From: Urophycis tenuis
Lineage: Eukaryota > Chordata > Actinopteri > Gadiformes > Phycidae
DNA: 64,000 nt
Direction of reading: 5' to 3'
Assembly (NCBI GenBank): GCA_036785325.1
Contig: JAXIVH010000013.1
Coordinates: forward strand, 10,453,955-10,517,954
In this document: one piece after another, positions 26,501-36,343 of the stretch
How the letters are laid out: every line of letters starts with the position of its first letter
Position numbering within the stretch: the first letter of the stretch is position 1
The notes under the pieces: model-generated
What the model was told of the DNA's origin: nothing
What the model saw: the letters and a program-made list of their open reading frames with translations, nothing else
Database searches by the model: none
Made by a program: the position numbers and the translations under genes

Positions 26501-29500
26501 TCCTGCTCTCTCTCTCTTAGCTGTTATTTCCCACATTCGAGTCATTCTTCTGGCGGTGTCCCACCGCAGTGTGGGACTCTCCCTTCATCGCCTCTCTTCT
26601 CACGGCTCCTGGGAACAGGAGCCGCGTCTCTGAGCTCCTTCTGGGGAGGCCGAGTTCTGACATCCTTTTGAGTTTCAGGGACACCTTTTGTTCAAATTCG
26701 AGTTTATTCTGACAATGTCTTGGTGTTTTTTTTTTTTTTTTTCTTCACCACCACAAACACGGACAGCGAAACGGAAATAAATGTCTGACGCGCCGTACAC
26801 ACAAACTGTCAATCGGTTGCGCTCGCCTCTCGTTGACGGTTTCCCTCCGTGTCTCAGGTGCTCGCCATGTCCAGCCGCTCCTGGCTGAGCTACTGTTACC
26901 AGTCACGGTTCCACCTGACCCCTCTGTCGTACGAAACCCTGGAGTACGCGTCCGGCTTTGCCTCCGAACAGTGCCCAGAAGGCATCGTGGCCATCTCTAC
27001 CAACACACTGAGGTACACGCACCAACACACACACACACACACCACACCCCTTTATGGTATGGAATCCAGGGCACATGCTTTTTACTTTGTACTAATCGTG
27101 TGTAAAATATGACTCGATACTATGTGAAATATTTTGTTGGACATCCAAATGGTTCCAGTTGCAAGTCAACCGTTGTCATTGTCTGCCTGAAATCGCTGTT
27201 GCGTGTCTGCACTTTACTGTGGCTGAAACCCACGAGGGTCTCGTGAACGCGGTCAGAGAAGCGTGGCTACTTCTTCATCCGTCGCGTGGTTCTTTCTCCC
27301 CCCCCAAAAGGATCTTGGCGCTGGAGAAGCTGGGCGCGGTCTTCAACCAGGTGGCCTTCCCTCTGCAGTGCACGCCCAGGAAGTTTGTGATCCACCCCGA
27401 GACCAACCACCTCATCCTGATCGAGACCGACCATAACGCCTACACGGAGGCCACCAAGGCCCAGAGGAAGCAGCAGATGGCAGAGGTGCGTATGCGAGAT
27501 GCACCAACGGAGCGCGTTGAGCCCTGGATTTAAAGGTGCAGAAGTTAGTGGCATCTATGGAATGGACTTGGCAGAAAAGCAACAGGCAGTGAACACTACA
27601 CCAGTCCTGAGGCCTTGGTATGTGGACGGCATGGAGGTTTCAAGGAACCCCCGAGTCTGTTCTGTGTGGCCTGTCAAGCATCCTCTGGTTTCACTTAACC
27701 ATGACCATGTAGGATAACTCCTCATAACTAGATGGGGGGGTTCATGGTCAAGCAAATGGGTTTTCATGACCTAATTGAGTTTCCAGGCTTGGCGATGGCG
27801 TTATGATGCATTCCAGTAATGGCAAATGGGACCGTTTTTCCGCAATTCCCGGCAGTACTTGGTTAAACTGATATTTGCAGCCCAAACCCTTCGCTAATCA
27901 ACCGTGGTGTGATTCTTCCGCTCCGCGCAGGAAATGGTGGAGGCGGCCGGGGAAGACGAGCGGGAGCTCGCCGCCGAGATGGCGGCGGCATTCCTCAACG
28001 AGAACCTGCCCGAAGCCATCTTCGGGGCCCCCAAAGCCGGGGCCGGCCAGTGGGCGTCGCTGGTCCGGCTGGCCAACCCCATCCAGGGCACCACCCTGGA
28101 CCTGGTGCAGCTGGAGCAGAATGAGGCCGCCTTCAGGTGAGGGGGGTGGCTGTCAGACGGCCCGGGGGGGACTCTGTTTATGTTGTTTTTGTGAATTGTG
28201 GCGTCTGGCCGATGCCTCCAGCCGCGCTGTAGCGTGCGCAGCGTTCACTTGTTGTCGAGCACCAGCATGAGAGATCAGTCACACTTCTGTTCATTCCCAA
28301 GGGGGGGGGGAGATGGTTCAGGATCTCTTGAAGTGCTCCACACTCAGTTCTTAGTCTGAGGAAAGTCTCGTCTCATGCTATTCTTCCCTCTCTCGCCCTC
28401 CCCGCAGCGTGACGGTGTGCCGTTTCGCCAGCGCCGGAGACGATTGGTTTGTTCTGGTGGGCGTGGCTCGAGACATGATCCTCAACCCCAGGTCTGTGGC
28501 CGGGGGCTTCATTTACACCTACCGGCTCTCAAGTGCAGGAGACAAGCTGGAATTCATGCACAAGGTGCGTGATTTAATCATGTTATTGATTTGATCATAA
28601 AAATCTTCAGTCTGTGTGTGTGTGAGAGAGAGAATCTTACTGTCCACATCAATAGTTCACCAACAAAATGTACCCATGTTTTCATACTTCTGACCGCATC
28701 ATCGCAGGATTCATACACTGAATGCGTACTTTGATTCATGAAGGTTCACAAATTCCCAGCAAAAAAGGACAATACATTAAGGAACCTGGCGTCCCAGCGG
28801 GCCCTCAATGAGATTAGCTAATTGAGTTTTCCTGAACCATATTGCGCTGAACCATATTTCAGAGGGGCAGCCTTTTAGCTGCAGCCATGTCTGAGGAACC
28901 GCTGGGCCGGTGCCAAGGGGAACTTTCCGTTGGTGGTCTTCAGTCCCTCGCGCGTCACGATCTGAGCCCGTGTGAGCATGGAGAGATCATGGAGTCACCC
29001 CCCCACCACCCACCCATCCACCCCTCAAATTGGTCCCATGCAGCTTGTTGGCCATGGTGCCTTTGCAGCTCACATGTTTCCTTAACTCAAGTTGATTAAG
29101 ATGGGACGTGAGCCATAAGTAGCCGGGCTTCAGTTGAAACGCCAAAGGGCCGGGCACAGACGCATTCCCTCGATGACGTACCTGGCGAGCTTGTTCACGC
29201 GGCCCCTAAACGGAGTCCTCTTAAAAGGTCCAGGGCAGCACATTTTGCTTGCCCGCAATCCCTCGGTTTTGCCACAGAGAGCGCGGCGGTGTTATTCCCC
29301 GCCATCAGGCCAGCTGCACTTGCTCGTCTTGTTTGCGACCAAGATGTTCTACGCTGGCCAGAAAAATGTTTCCCAAAACGATGAGTCCCCGCAACCTCTG
29401 TGTGAAGCAACAGCCTGACACATGTTTGTGTGAGCTGGTGCGGCCCCGGGCTCATTGTTTAGCCCTGCTGACCACGCACCATGGTGGACTTGCAATGCTG

Positions 29501-32500
29501 ACCGACGGTCATTTTTCACGGACGTTCTCCCATCTTGAATGTCTCTCGGTGCAGGTGTTCATACCAAGATCATCACGTTTCCTACTGCTACAGGAGAGCT
29601 TGCGTACATGCACACGCACACATGTTAACACGCTCACTTGTGTCATGACCAGGGTACGAGCCTTGTAGACCCCCTTGCCTGTAGACCTCCCTCCCTGCAG
29701 TCTCCAGAGACCCCAGTAGCCCCACCACCGGTGGTTGTAACTCTTGGCCGTTGTTACACAGACCCATGTAAAACCATCCTACTCGGTTGTCATTTACATT
29801 GCTACGCCTGTTCCCTGTCCTTTTGCATCCAAAACACATTTCCAGTCTTGCCATAGAGTCCATTTATGTGACGTGTGATTGTGCACAGTCGTAGAAGAGG
29901 CGGTAGACTTCATCCAGCACTTCCATGCTCAAGGGAAAGACGTTGCATGAAGGAACATTCTTGTCAAGAGCGCATTTCATTTATAAAATGTAAGCCCCTG
30001 GGGACAGCCAGTGCTTCTCAGCAACAACCAAACGGTGACTGGTGGGGCTTACTTGTGTGTCATACAACACCAGGTTACACTTCAAACAGGGATCCTGGCT
30101 TTGTAGCCATTGATAATGCCACTGAAATTCCGATAATACCCCTTAAGACTAAGTAGGCCTAAGTACCAAAGTAGTATTGTGCGAGAAATGGTGCAGTGCC
30201 TCCACATTAGAAATACTAATCCTACTCATGCAAGGCAAAGGATATGCTACATATTTCCATATCAGCTTTGATAATCCACTGAGGAGGTAGAAAAGATGCA
30301 GCTGGTAATCCAAATCTGTTTCCAAACCGCACTTGATCAAAACATGAACATCTGAACATTGATTCTTGCTGAAATATACTTCAAATATACTCACTGAATA
30401 TTGCCCAACTAAAAATTCCTGTGGGAAAAAAAACGTTAATATAACACAGCAACTTTACTGCTTTTCTGTCAGTGACTATTAATACAGTATATATACAACA
30501 ACGCCAACCGTTGTAATATCAAGCCATAAACTGGCCTTCAGCTAAATCTGGGATGTCATGCTCTTTGATTGGCAGACTCCGGTGGAAGACGTGCCATTGG
30601 CCATCGCTCCGTTCCAGGGGCGGGTCCTGGTGGGTGTCGGCAAACTGCTGAGGATTTACGACATTGGCAAGAAGAAGCTGCTGAGGAAGTGTGAGAACAA
30701 GGTATGGGAAGTGTATGGAGTCTGTATTGACTGCACTGCCAACGTGCGTCTCGTTGTTCAGTCAGTGGCATTCATGCACATATTTTCAGCCAACTATTTA
30801 TCAAAGTCGGGCAATAAGCCTTCTCAGAAAATGGAAAATCTAGTAATATGAAACTAATTAAAAAAGTGGTATGTGGATGGATTCCCACTTGTGGGTAATT
30901 TTCATTGGATTCTTTTATCGTTTTTTAAATCTAATAATTTTAATCGTTGAAACCCTTCACAAACGTGTTAAATCTAGTTTGTGACTTGGACGTATTCAGA
31001 GAGGACGGCTCTGACTGTTCTGTTCTGTTCGGCCACCGTTAACCTCCGCTTCCACCAACGTAACATAACATAACGTCACATCACATGGCCCCCCCCCCCC
31101 CCCTGCCGCAGCACATCCCCAACCTGGTGACCAGCATCCACACCATCGGGCAGCGCGTGGTGGTGACGGACGTGCAGGAGAGCCTGTTCTGGGTGCGCTA
31201 CCGCCGCAACGAGAACCAGCTGATCGTGTTCGCCGACGACACCCACCCCCGCTGGGTGACCACCGCCTGCCTGCTGGACTACGACACCATGGCCTCGGCG
31301 GACAAGTTCGGCAACATCAGCATCGTAAGTCGGACGGGGGGGGGGGGAGGATACTGGTATACTGCTAGGGGGAGGTGGAGGTGGTGGGTGGAGGAGGAGG
31401 TGGCGGTTATGGAGGAAGAGGGGGAGGAGGTGGAGGAAGAGGAGAAGGTGGTGGAGGAAGAAGAGAAGGAGGAGGTGGAGGAGGAGGAGGAAGAGGTGGT
31501 GGAGGAGGTGGTGGTGGTGGGTGGAGGAGGAGGAGGAAGAGTTGGTGGTGGGTGAAGGAGGGATGTCTCCTCCTCTTCCTGATCCCCGGCGTGAAGCCTA
31601 ATTGCTTTAGGGAGGAGGAGGGGAGTCGAACGCCAGGGCAGAACATACCTGTGGCGTAATTGGGTCAGAAGGATTTAATTAGCCGCGTCGGCGAATACCT
31701 CGGTGCATTCAATTAGACGTCTCCCTGGATCACGTTAGAGGGCGGCGGCGGCCCTCCCGCCTCTTTAGGTTTGCCATTTTATTTTTGGCCCGCTAAGTGA
31801 ACAAATGGATTACCCCGACGCATAGACTTTTATAAATCAACCGTTAAATTTCCTTGCTTGCCTCCGCCGGACCTCCTAATGGCGCTTGACCTTCCGTGCA
31901 ATTCCCCGTCGATTTTCCCGTCTCAAGCGCCACGGTGAGAGCGCGCCAGGCCGCTCCCGCCCTGATGTGCGTGTCTCTCCGCGTGCCGAGGAGGGAACGT
32001 TTCTGGAATGCTGTGCGCCGCCGCGGGGAGACGGGGGAGGGAACCGGCAGGGTTTTGACGCTTGTGTCTTTGTGTTTGGTTCCTCTCTCTCTCTCTCTGT
32101 CTCTGTCTCTGTCTCTGTCTCTTTCTGTCTCTCGCTCCCTCTCTCTCTCTCTCTCTCTAGGTGCGTCTCCCCCCCAACACCAGCGACGATGTGGACGAGG
32201 ACCCCACGGGGAACAAAGCGCTGTGGGACCGAGGCCTCCTCAACGGCGCCTCGCAGAAGGTACTGCACCCGCCCCACGCTCTCCTCCCTGGCCCTCGCCC
32301 CACGCTCTCCTCCCTGGCCCTCGCCCCACGCTCTCCTCCCTGGCCCTCGCCCCACGCTCTCCTCCCTGGGTCGCCCCACGCTCTCCTCCCTGGCCCTCGC
32401 CCCACGCTCTCCTCCCTGGCCCTTGCCCCCACGCTCTCCTCCCTGGGTCGCCCCACGCTCTCCTCCCTGGCCCTCGCCCCACGCTCTCCTCCCTGGCCCT

Positions 32501-33246
32501 CGCCCCACGCTCTCCTCCCTGGCCCTCGCCCCACGCTCTCCTCCCTGGGTCGCCCCACGCTCTCCTCCCTGGCCCTCGCCCCACGCTCTCCTCCCTGGGT
32601 CGCCCCACGCTCTCCTCCCCGGGTCGCCCCACGCTCTCCTCCCTGGCCCTCGCCCCCACGCTCTCCTCCCTGGCCCTCGCCCCCACGCTCTCCTCCCTGG
32701 GTCGCCCCACGCTCTCCTCCCTGGGTCGCCCCACGCTCTCCTCCCTGGGTCGCCCCACGCTCTCCTCCCTGGCCCTCGCCCCACGCTCTCCTCCCTGGCC
32801 CTCGCCCCACGCTCTCCTCCCTGGGTCGCCCCACACTCTCCTCCCTGGGTCGCCCCACGCTCTCCTCCCTGGCCCTCGCCCCACGCTCTCCTCCCTGGGT
32901 CGCCCCCACATTCTCCTCCCTGGGTCGCCCCACGCTCTCCTCCCTGGGTCGCCCCACGCTCTCCTCCCTGGCCCCCGCCCCACGCTCTCCTCCCTGGGTC
33001 GCCCCCACATTCTCCTCCCTGGGTCGCCCCACGCTCTCCTCCCTGGCCCTCGCCCCACGCTCTCCTCCCTGGGTCGCCCCACGCTCTCCTCCCTGGCGTG
33101 GAAGGCCAGTTGGCTGAGCCGTGTGGCGGACGGCCAGGCGCGTCTTGCGTTTCTGTGGCGGCGGCGGAAACGTCTTCCCCCGGCCCTGGCACAACGTGTG
33201 AAACGTGGAATTTGTTTTATACGTTTTGCCCCAACGATGAAAATCG

Positions 33247-33277
<31 letters not shown>

Positions 33278-35567
33278 GCAAGCGTCTGAAAGGTGACCCC
33301 TTATTGCCTTGCTGAAAAGCCGTGCATGCGTGCATAACAGGGTCTTGCGCAACTCTCACATTCCTACACATTTATTTAGCAATATGCCTTCCCTCTATTT
33401 GCAGCTATGGCTCGTGTTTATTTTGTCCTACCCATCCCCACCACAGCCCCAGGTTTGGGGTTTCTGCTCATTATCCCGGGGGCCTGCGTTCACCTTCTGG
33501 AGCCCAGACTCCTCCGGGCTCCCATTCCTCTGTAACGAACCGTGGCAGCTTCCCCCCCCCCCCCCCCTCGGACCGGCAGTCATCCCTGTTTAGTCGGTCG
33601 TGGGTCTGCGGTCACCGGGGTCCCGCAATGTGGGGGGGTTTGTCTCTAGGGGGTACCGTGCCGGCCGGACTCGCGGCTCCCACCGTCTTCTGTGGGATTC
33701 AAACGCAAGCAGAATCCTGTTTTTGTTTTGTCTCGGCCAATTCCCTTTCTCGGCTTACGCAAGTCAAATTCGGAACATGTCCAGGGAGCCCGGCCGGGCT
33801 ACAGTGGCGGAGCTCACCTCTCTGAGGGACAATGGGGTCTGGGTGTTCCTTTTGTTATCCCTTCTGTGAAGAAATCACAGTTGGCTTTTATTGAGCTATT
33901 TAGTGTTGGACTTGCTTATAGGTGATCTTTCTTGAGGCTGCTCTGTTAGTGGAGCGAATGACACAAGTGTGATGACATCTGCGAATGCCGGACACAGTAG
34001 CCCGGAAATCCTGTTAAGGAACTTTACGTTGGACACACCTTTTATCAATGAAACACAACCCCCTCTCCCTTCTCTTCCCCCCCCCAGGCCGAGGTGATCA
34101 TGAACTACCACATCGGAGAGACCGTGCTCTCCCTGCAGAAGACCACCCTCATCCCGGGGGGCTCCGAGTCCCTGGTGTACACCACGCTGTCAGGGGGCAT
34201 CGGCATCCTGGTCCCCTTCACCTCGCACGAGGTAACGCCCCCCCCCCCCCCCCCCCCCGGCTCTCCTGCCGACTCGCGTGGCTCTTTCTGGGGTGGCTGA
34301 AGTGTTAATAACATGGCAGGGGCAGCCTCCGCCTTGTCCTTGAGGGCCCGTTTGATGGTTTAACCCCCCCGTGTTCCCCTCCATTTTTCTTCCCCCAGGA
34401 CCATGATTTCTTCCAGCACCTGGAGATGCACATGCGTTCCGAGTTCCCCCCGCTGTGCGGCCGGGACCACCTCAGCTTCAGGTCCTACTACTTCCCGGTG
34501 AAGGTCAGTACTGCCGTGTGTCAATCTGATTTTTGGGGTTGTTGGGTTTTTTTTGGCTGAATGTAAAAATGAGACCGGTCGCGTCGATGGTCTCTTTCTG
34601 GCCTCCTTGTGCTCGATGTACTCGCAGCACGTGTGCCTAAAACGCCGTCCACCGTTTCTGAACGGTTTTTTGAGTGATGTCCCACCGTGACGTAGACGCC
34701 TGCACAGACACTGCAGAGCTTCAGCAGGTTTAGCTCGTCCTCGTCAGGCCTCTCGCGTGCTCTCACCGCCTCCTCGCTTTAGTGTCAGCGGATCGACTGA
34801 CTGTCAATCGCGCGTCTCTCCGGACCCCAGGCGGGCCTTTTTTGAAGTGGCGCGATGGGTCCACAATGTTGTTACTCACAAAGCACCAGCGGGCCTCCGC
34901 AGTCTGACGGGCGGCAGCAGCGCGGTCCGAACCCGGGTCTGAATCGAGGCGGGTGTTTTTTTTTTTTGGTGGCTCCGCCTCGAATGGCCGTGACATCGTT
35001 CCTCTGTGCTCTGTCGGGGGAGTTTGATGGTGGGGGGGGGGGGAGTGGTGTTGTTTTAACTGAACATGTTGATTGGAGTCTCATTCCGCTGCCCATCTCC
35101 TGACGCTGAACTCGGCACCAAAAGAACTGTAAAGTTAAAAAAAATATTTTCATTGTAAAAATTAATATTGGCAAAATATTGTTGCAGAACCTATAAAGGT
35201 CATTGCAGAGCGGCATCACACCAAGCTGAGGGGCATGGGTCTTTCGATTTGTTTTTCTCATATTGGTTGAGTTGATTGGTTTATATTGAGTATAAGGAGA
35301 AAAACCAGCCGAGGGTCCTTGGCCGACGGCACCTTGGGTTCAGTGTCGAGGAGTTACCTTTTGAAAAGGCCAAATCCTTTGTGGACCGCCCAGCCCTCAC
35401 CCTCTCGCTTCCTCCGCCCCACGCAGAACGTGATCGACGGAGACCTGTGCGAGCAGTTCAACAGCATGGACCCCCACAAGCAGAAGAGCGTGGCGGAGGA
35501 GCTGGACCGGACCCCCCCGGAGGTGTCCAAGAAGCTGGAGGACATCCGAACGCGCTACGCCTTCTAG
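14522..35567 (+). CDS. sf3b3: Splicing factor 3b subunit 3 (SF3b130/SAP130), complete coding region in 26 exons
   Basis: Scaffold subunit of the SF3b part of the U2 snRNP, acting in the nucleus in branch-point recognition. Coding exons: 14522-14591, 15168-15323, 15429-15599, 16642-16814, 17570-17711, 18163-18275, 19119-19256, 19872-19975, 21590-21755, 22264-22359, 22633-22705, 23634-23785, 24359-24514, 25025-25180, 25750-25893, 26041-26163, 26858-27012, 27311-27485, 27931-28136, 28408-28564, 30576-30701, 31112-31324, 32161-32259, 34088-34231, 34399-34503, 35427-35567. All introns are GT-AG. The exons sum to 3654 nt (1217 codons plus TAG), the same length as human SF3B3, and reading frame is kept across every junction. 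Translation is close to human throughout, for example QEIVVSRGKILELLRP, VGVDVGFENPMFACLEMDYE and the C-terminus KKLEDIRTRYAF. The family folds as three beta-propellers like DDB1/CPSF160, with MMS1-type N-terminal and CPSF_A C-terminal domains (knowledge, not computed). The introns host SNORD111-like snoRNAs. Confidence 0.98.
14877..14930 (+). mobile_element. Non-LTR retroelement tail in sf3b3 intron 1
   Basis: ATTTCCCTCAGGGATCATTAAAG followed by (TCTG)n is the usual 3' terminus of fish LINEs. Only the terminus is present. Confidence 0.5.
15925..16003 (+). ncRNA. snord111: SNORD111-like C/D-box snoRNA, copy 1 (sf3b3 intron 3)
   Basis: C box GTGATGA at 15934-15940, D' box CTGA at 15959-15962, D box CTGA at 15993-15996, and a short terminal GCTG/CAGC pairing. 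The segment before D' (TTTCTCATGTCTCTTC) pairs with vertebrate 28S rRNA GAAGAGACAUGAGA. The fifth nucleotide upstream of D' faces the G that, to my recollection, SNORD111 2'-O-methylates in human (28S G3923). Human SNORD111 also lies in SF3B3 introns. Processed from the spliced intron, acting in the nucleolus. Confidence 0.85.
17012..17089 (+). ncRNA. snord111: SNORD111-like C/D-box snoRNA, copy 2 (sf3b3 intron 4)
   Basis: C box GTGATGA at 17021-17027, D' CTGA at 17046-17049, D CTGA at 17079-17082, GCTG/CAGC ends. The 28S guide is identical to copy 1. It differs from copy 1 mainly between D' and D and in the 3' flank, where similarity continues (ATTCTCGCCGTCACGTGTGC). Confidence 0.85.
18704..18782 (+). 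ncRNA. snord111: SNORD111-like C/D-box snoRNA, copy 3 (sf3b3 intron 6)
   Basis: C box ATGATGA at 18713-18719, D' CTGA at 18738-18741, D CTGA at 18772-18775, GCTG/CAGC ends, with the same guide before D'. The 3' flank is nearly identical to that of copy 2, so the duplicated unit was longer than the snoRNA. Confidence 0.85.
20486..20986. mobile_element. Nested non-autonomous DNA transposon, about 500 bp
   Basis: CAGTGTGAGCGTA (20486-20498) is perfectly inverted at 20974-20986, and GCGCACACCTTTACGAT (20511-20527) is perfectly inverted at 20951-20967. Together they form imperfect termini of roughly 42 nt. Related subterminal motifs (ACAAACGAT, GTGTGCGGT) recur inside. There is no coding capacity. 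A MITE-like element. Confidence 0.7.
21112..21299. mobile_element. Palindromic MITE, 188 bp
   Basis: Inverted repeats of about 54 nt start at CTAG (21112) and end at CTAG (21299). They share GGTTTGCACAGCTTTTGCTC and TGCTAAACCTGCACA almost without mismatch. The CTAG ends may be a 4-bp target duplication. No coding capacity. Close similarity of the two arms suggests a fairly recent insertion. Confidence 0.75.
21876..21953 (+). ncRNA. snord111: SNORD111-like C/D-box snoRNA, copy 4 (sf3b3 intron 9)
   Basis: C box GTGATGA at 21885-21891, D' CTGA at 21910-21913, D CTGA at 21943-21946. The guide TTCTCATGTCTCTTC is intact, with one change upstream (GAGATT rather than GAGTTT). The terminal stem is weaker (GCTG against CGGC). 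Confidence 0.8.
22410..22491 (+). ncRNA. snord111: Divergent SNORD111-like snoRNA, copy 5 (sf3b3 intron 10)
   Basis: C box ATGATGA at 22420-22426 and D box CTGA at 22478-22481, closed by a 6-bp terminal stem GCTGCA/TGCAGC (22410-22415 with 22486-22491). The guide CATGTCTCTTC keeps 11 bp of 28S complementarity but the expected D' box is CCGA instead of CTGA at 22444-22447. The region between D' and D is unlike the other copies. It could be functional with a weak D', or decaying. Confidence 0.6.
24567..24790 (+). mobile_element. Dispersed teleost repeat in sf3b3 intron 13
   Basis: TTCAGGGCATTTGGCAGACG, then TTTTATCCAAAGCGACTTAC, is a motif found scattered through many fish genomes. A second copy lies at 60,081-60,160 in this window, with over 90% identity in the first 65 nt by eye. 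The class of element is not clear from sequence alone. Confidence 0.65.
28565..30575 (+). other. sf3b3: sf3b3 intron 20, no further feature seen
   Basis: The 2.0 kb intron between coding exons 20 and 21. It contains unique-looking sequence with only a short GT/GA run near 28,610-28,635. No snoRNA boxes with a matching guide and no exon-like open frames with splice signals were found. Confidence 0.6.
31335..31556. repeat. Purine-only GGA/GAA tract in sf3b3 intron 22
   Basis: Eleven bases after the exon 22 donor an almost uninterrupted (GGA/GGT/GAA)n tract of about 220 bp begins. One strand is nearly all purine with many GGAGG blocks. It generates glycine/glutamate-rich spurious frames. Confidence 0.9.
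32270..33101. repeat. Two-variant minisatellite in sf3b3 intron 23
   Basis: About 33 head-to-tail units begin roughly 11 bp after the exon 23 donor. All share CACGCTCTCCTCCCTGG. Type A continues with CCCTCGCCC (about 26 bp per unit) and type B with GTCGCCC (about 24 bp). The order is irregular and a few units carry substitutions (for example CACATTCTC near 32,907 and 33,008). It produces long meaningless open frames on both strands because units contain no stop codons. Confidence 0.95.
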
Positions 35568-36343
35568 AGGGGGGCGGGTGAAGAAACACCACCACCACCA
35601 CCCGTTGTGCGGTCACACCAGCCGGCGGAATGTCTTTCTCCCGAGGACTTCTGTAATTTAATTCATGCGCCTTCCCGATGGAATCACTCAAATGTTGTTG
35701 TTGTTTTCTTCCTCCTATATTTTCTGTTTGTGATTTGTTAATTGTACCTCCCGTGTCACTACGAGCGGCGGGCTCAACGCGTAGAAATATTGTGGAAATT
35801 TGCCACGTTGTTTTAGTCCAGCCTTTTAAACTCGGTCAAACCGGCCAGTCCGCCGTAGCCGGTCGGTGTTAAAAGAAGACCCCCCCGCGTCCCTCTCTGG
35901 TGCACGTTCCAAGGCCCGTCTCAGACGGGAAACGTGTGGATCGATGTCGAGAGTTCCCGTTGTCCCGAACGAAGCTGTCTGTGCGCCGGCGCTCGTAGGA
36001 GCTGCCGTCTTTCATCCACGCGGGTGTCGGCAGCCAGCGGCCGCCCGGGTCCCGGTCTGACGCCGCGCCTTGAAGAGTCCACCTCCGTGGATGAGACTAA
36101 ACAAGTGGGTTCGAGTGTTGCTGCCACTGTATTTGGTTTGGCCCTGTGAAATCCCCAACCTCAGACCACAAATATTCAGAAATCATTTTCCCCCATCGTC
36201 ACACCCACCGAGGGAGGGGGCGGCCTCGCTCGCCCCTCGACACAATACTCGGACATTGTTTGACACGGTAGTCACTGAGCTGAGGTTTTTGTGGGTGTGT
36301 GTGTGTGTGTGTGGGGGGGGGGGGGTGCTGGTTTGTAAATAAA
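35568..36343 (+). other. sf3b3: sf3b3 3' UTR with poly(A) signal
   Basis: After the TAG at 35565-35567 the first good AATAAA lies at 36338-36343, followed by T-rich and GT-rich sequence (36345-36380) as expected for a cleavage region. This gives a 3' UTR of roughly 0.8 kb. A (GT)n and G run lies just upstream of the signal. Confidence 0.7.

Noticed and set aside
32270..33101. CRISPR-like regular array
   Set aside because: Head-to-tail variant repeats without spacers.
31876..33371. Very long open frames (370-467 codons) on both strands
   Set aside because: They are produced by the stop-free minisatellite in sf3b3 intron 23 and appear in several frames and both strands at once; exons 23 and 24 of sf3b3 flank them with valid splice sites.
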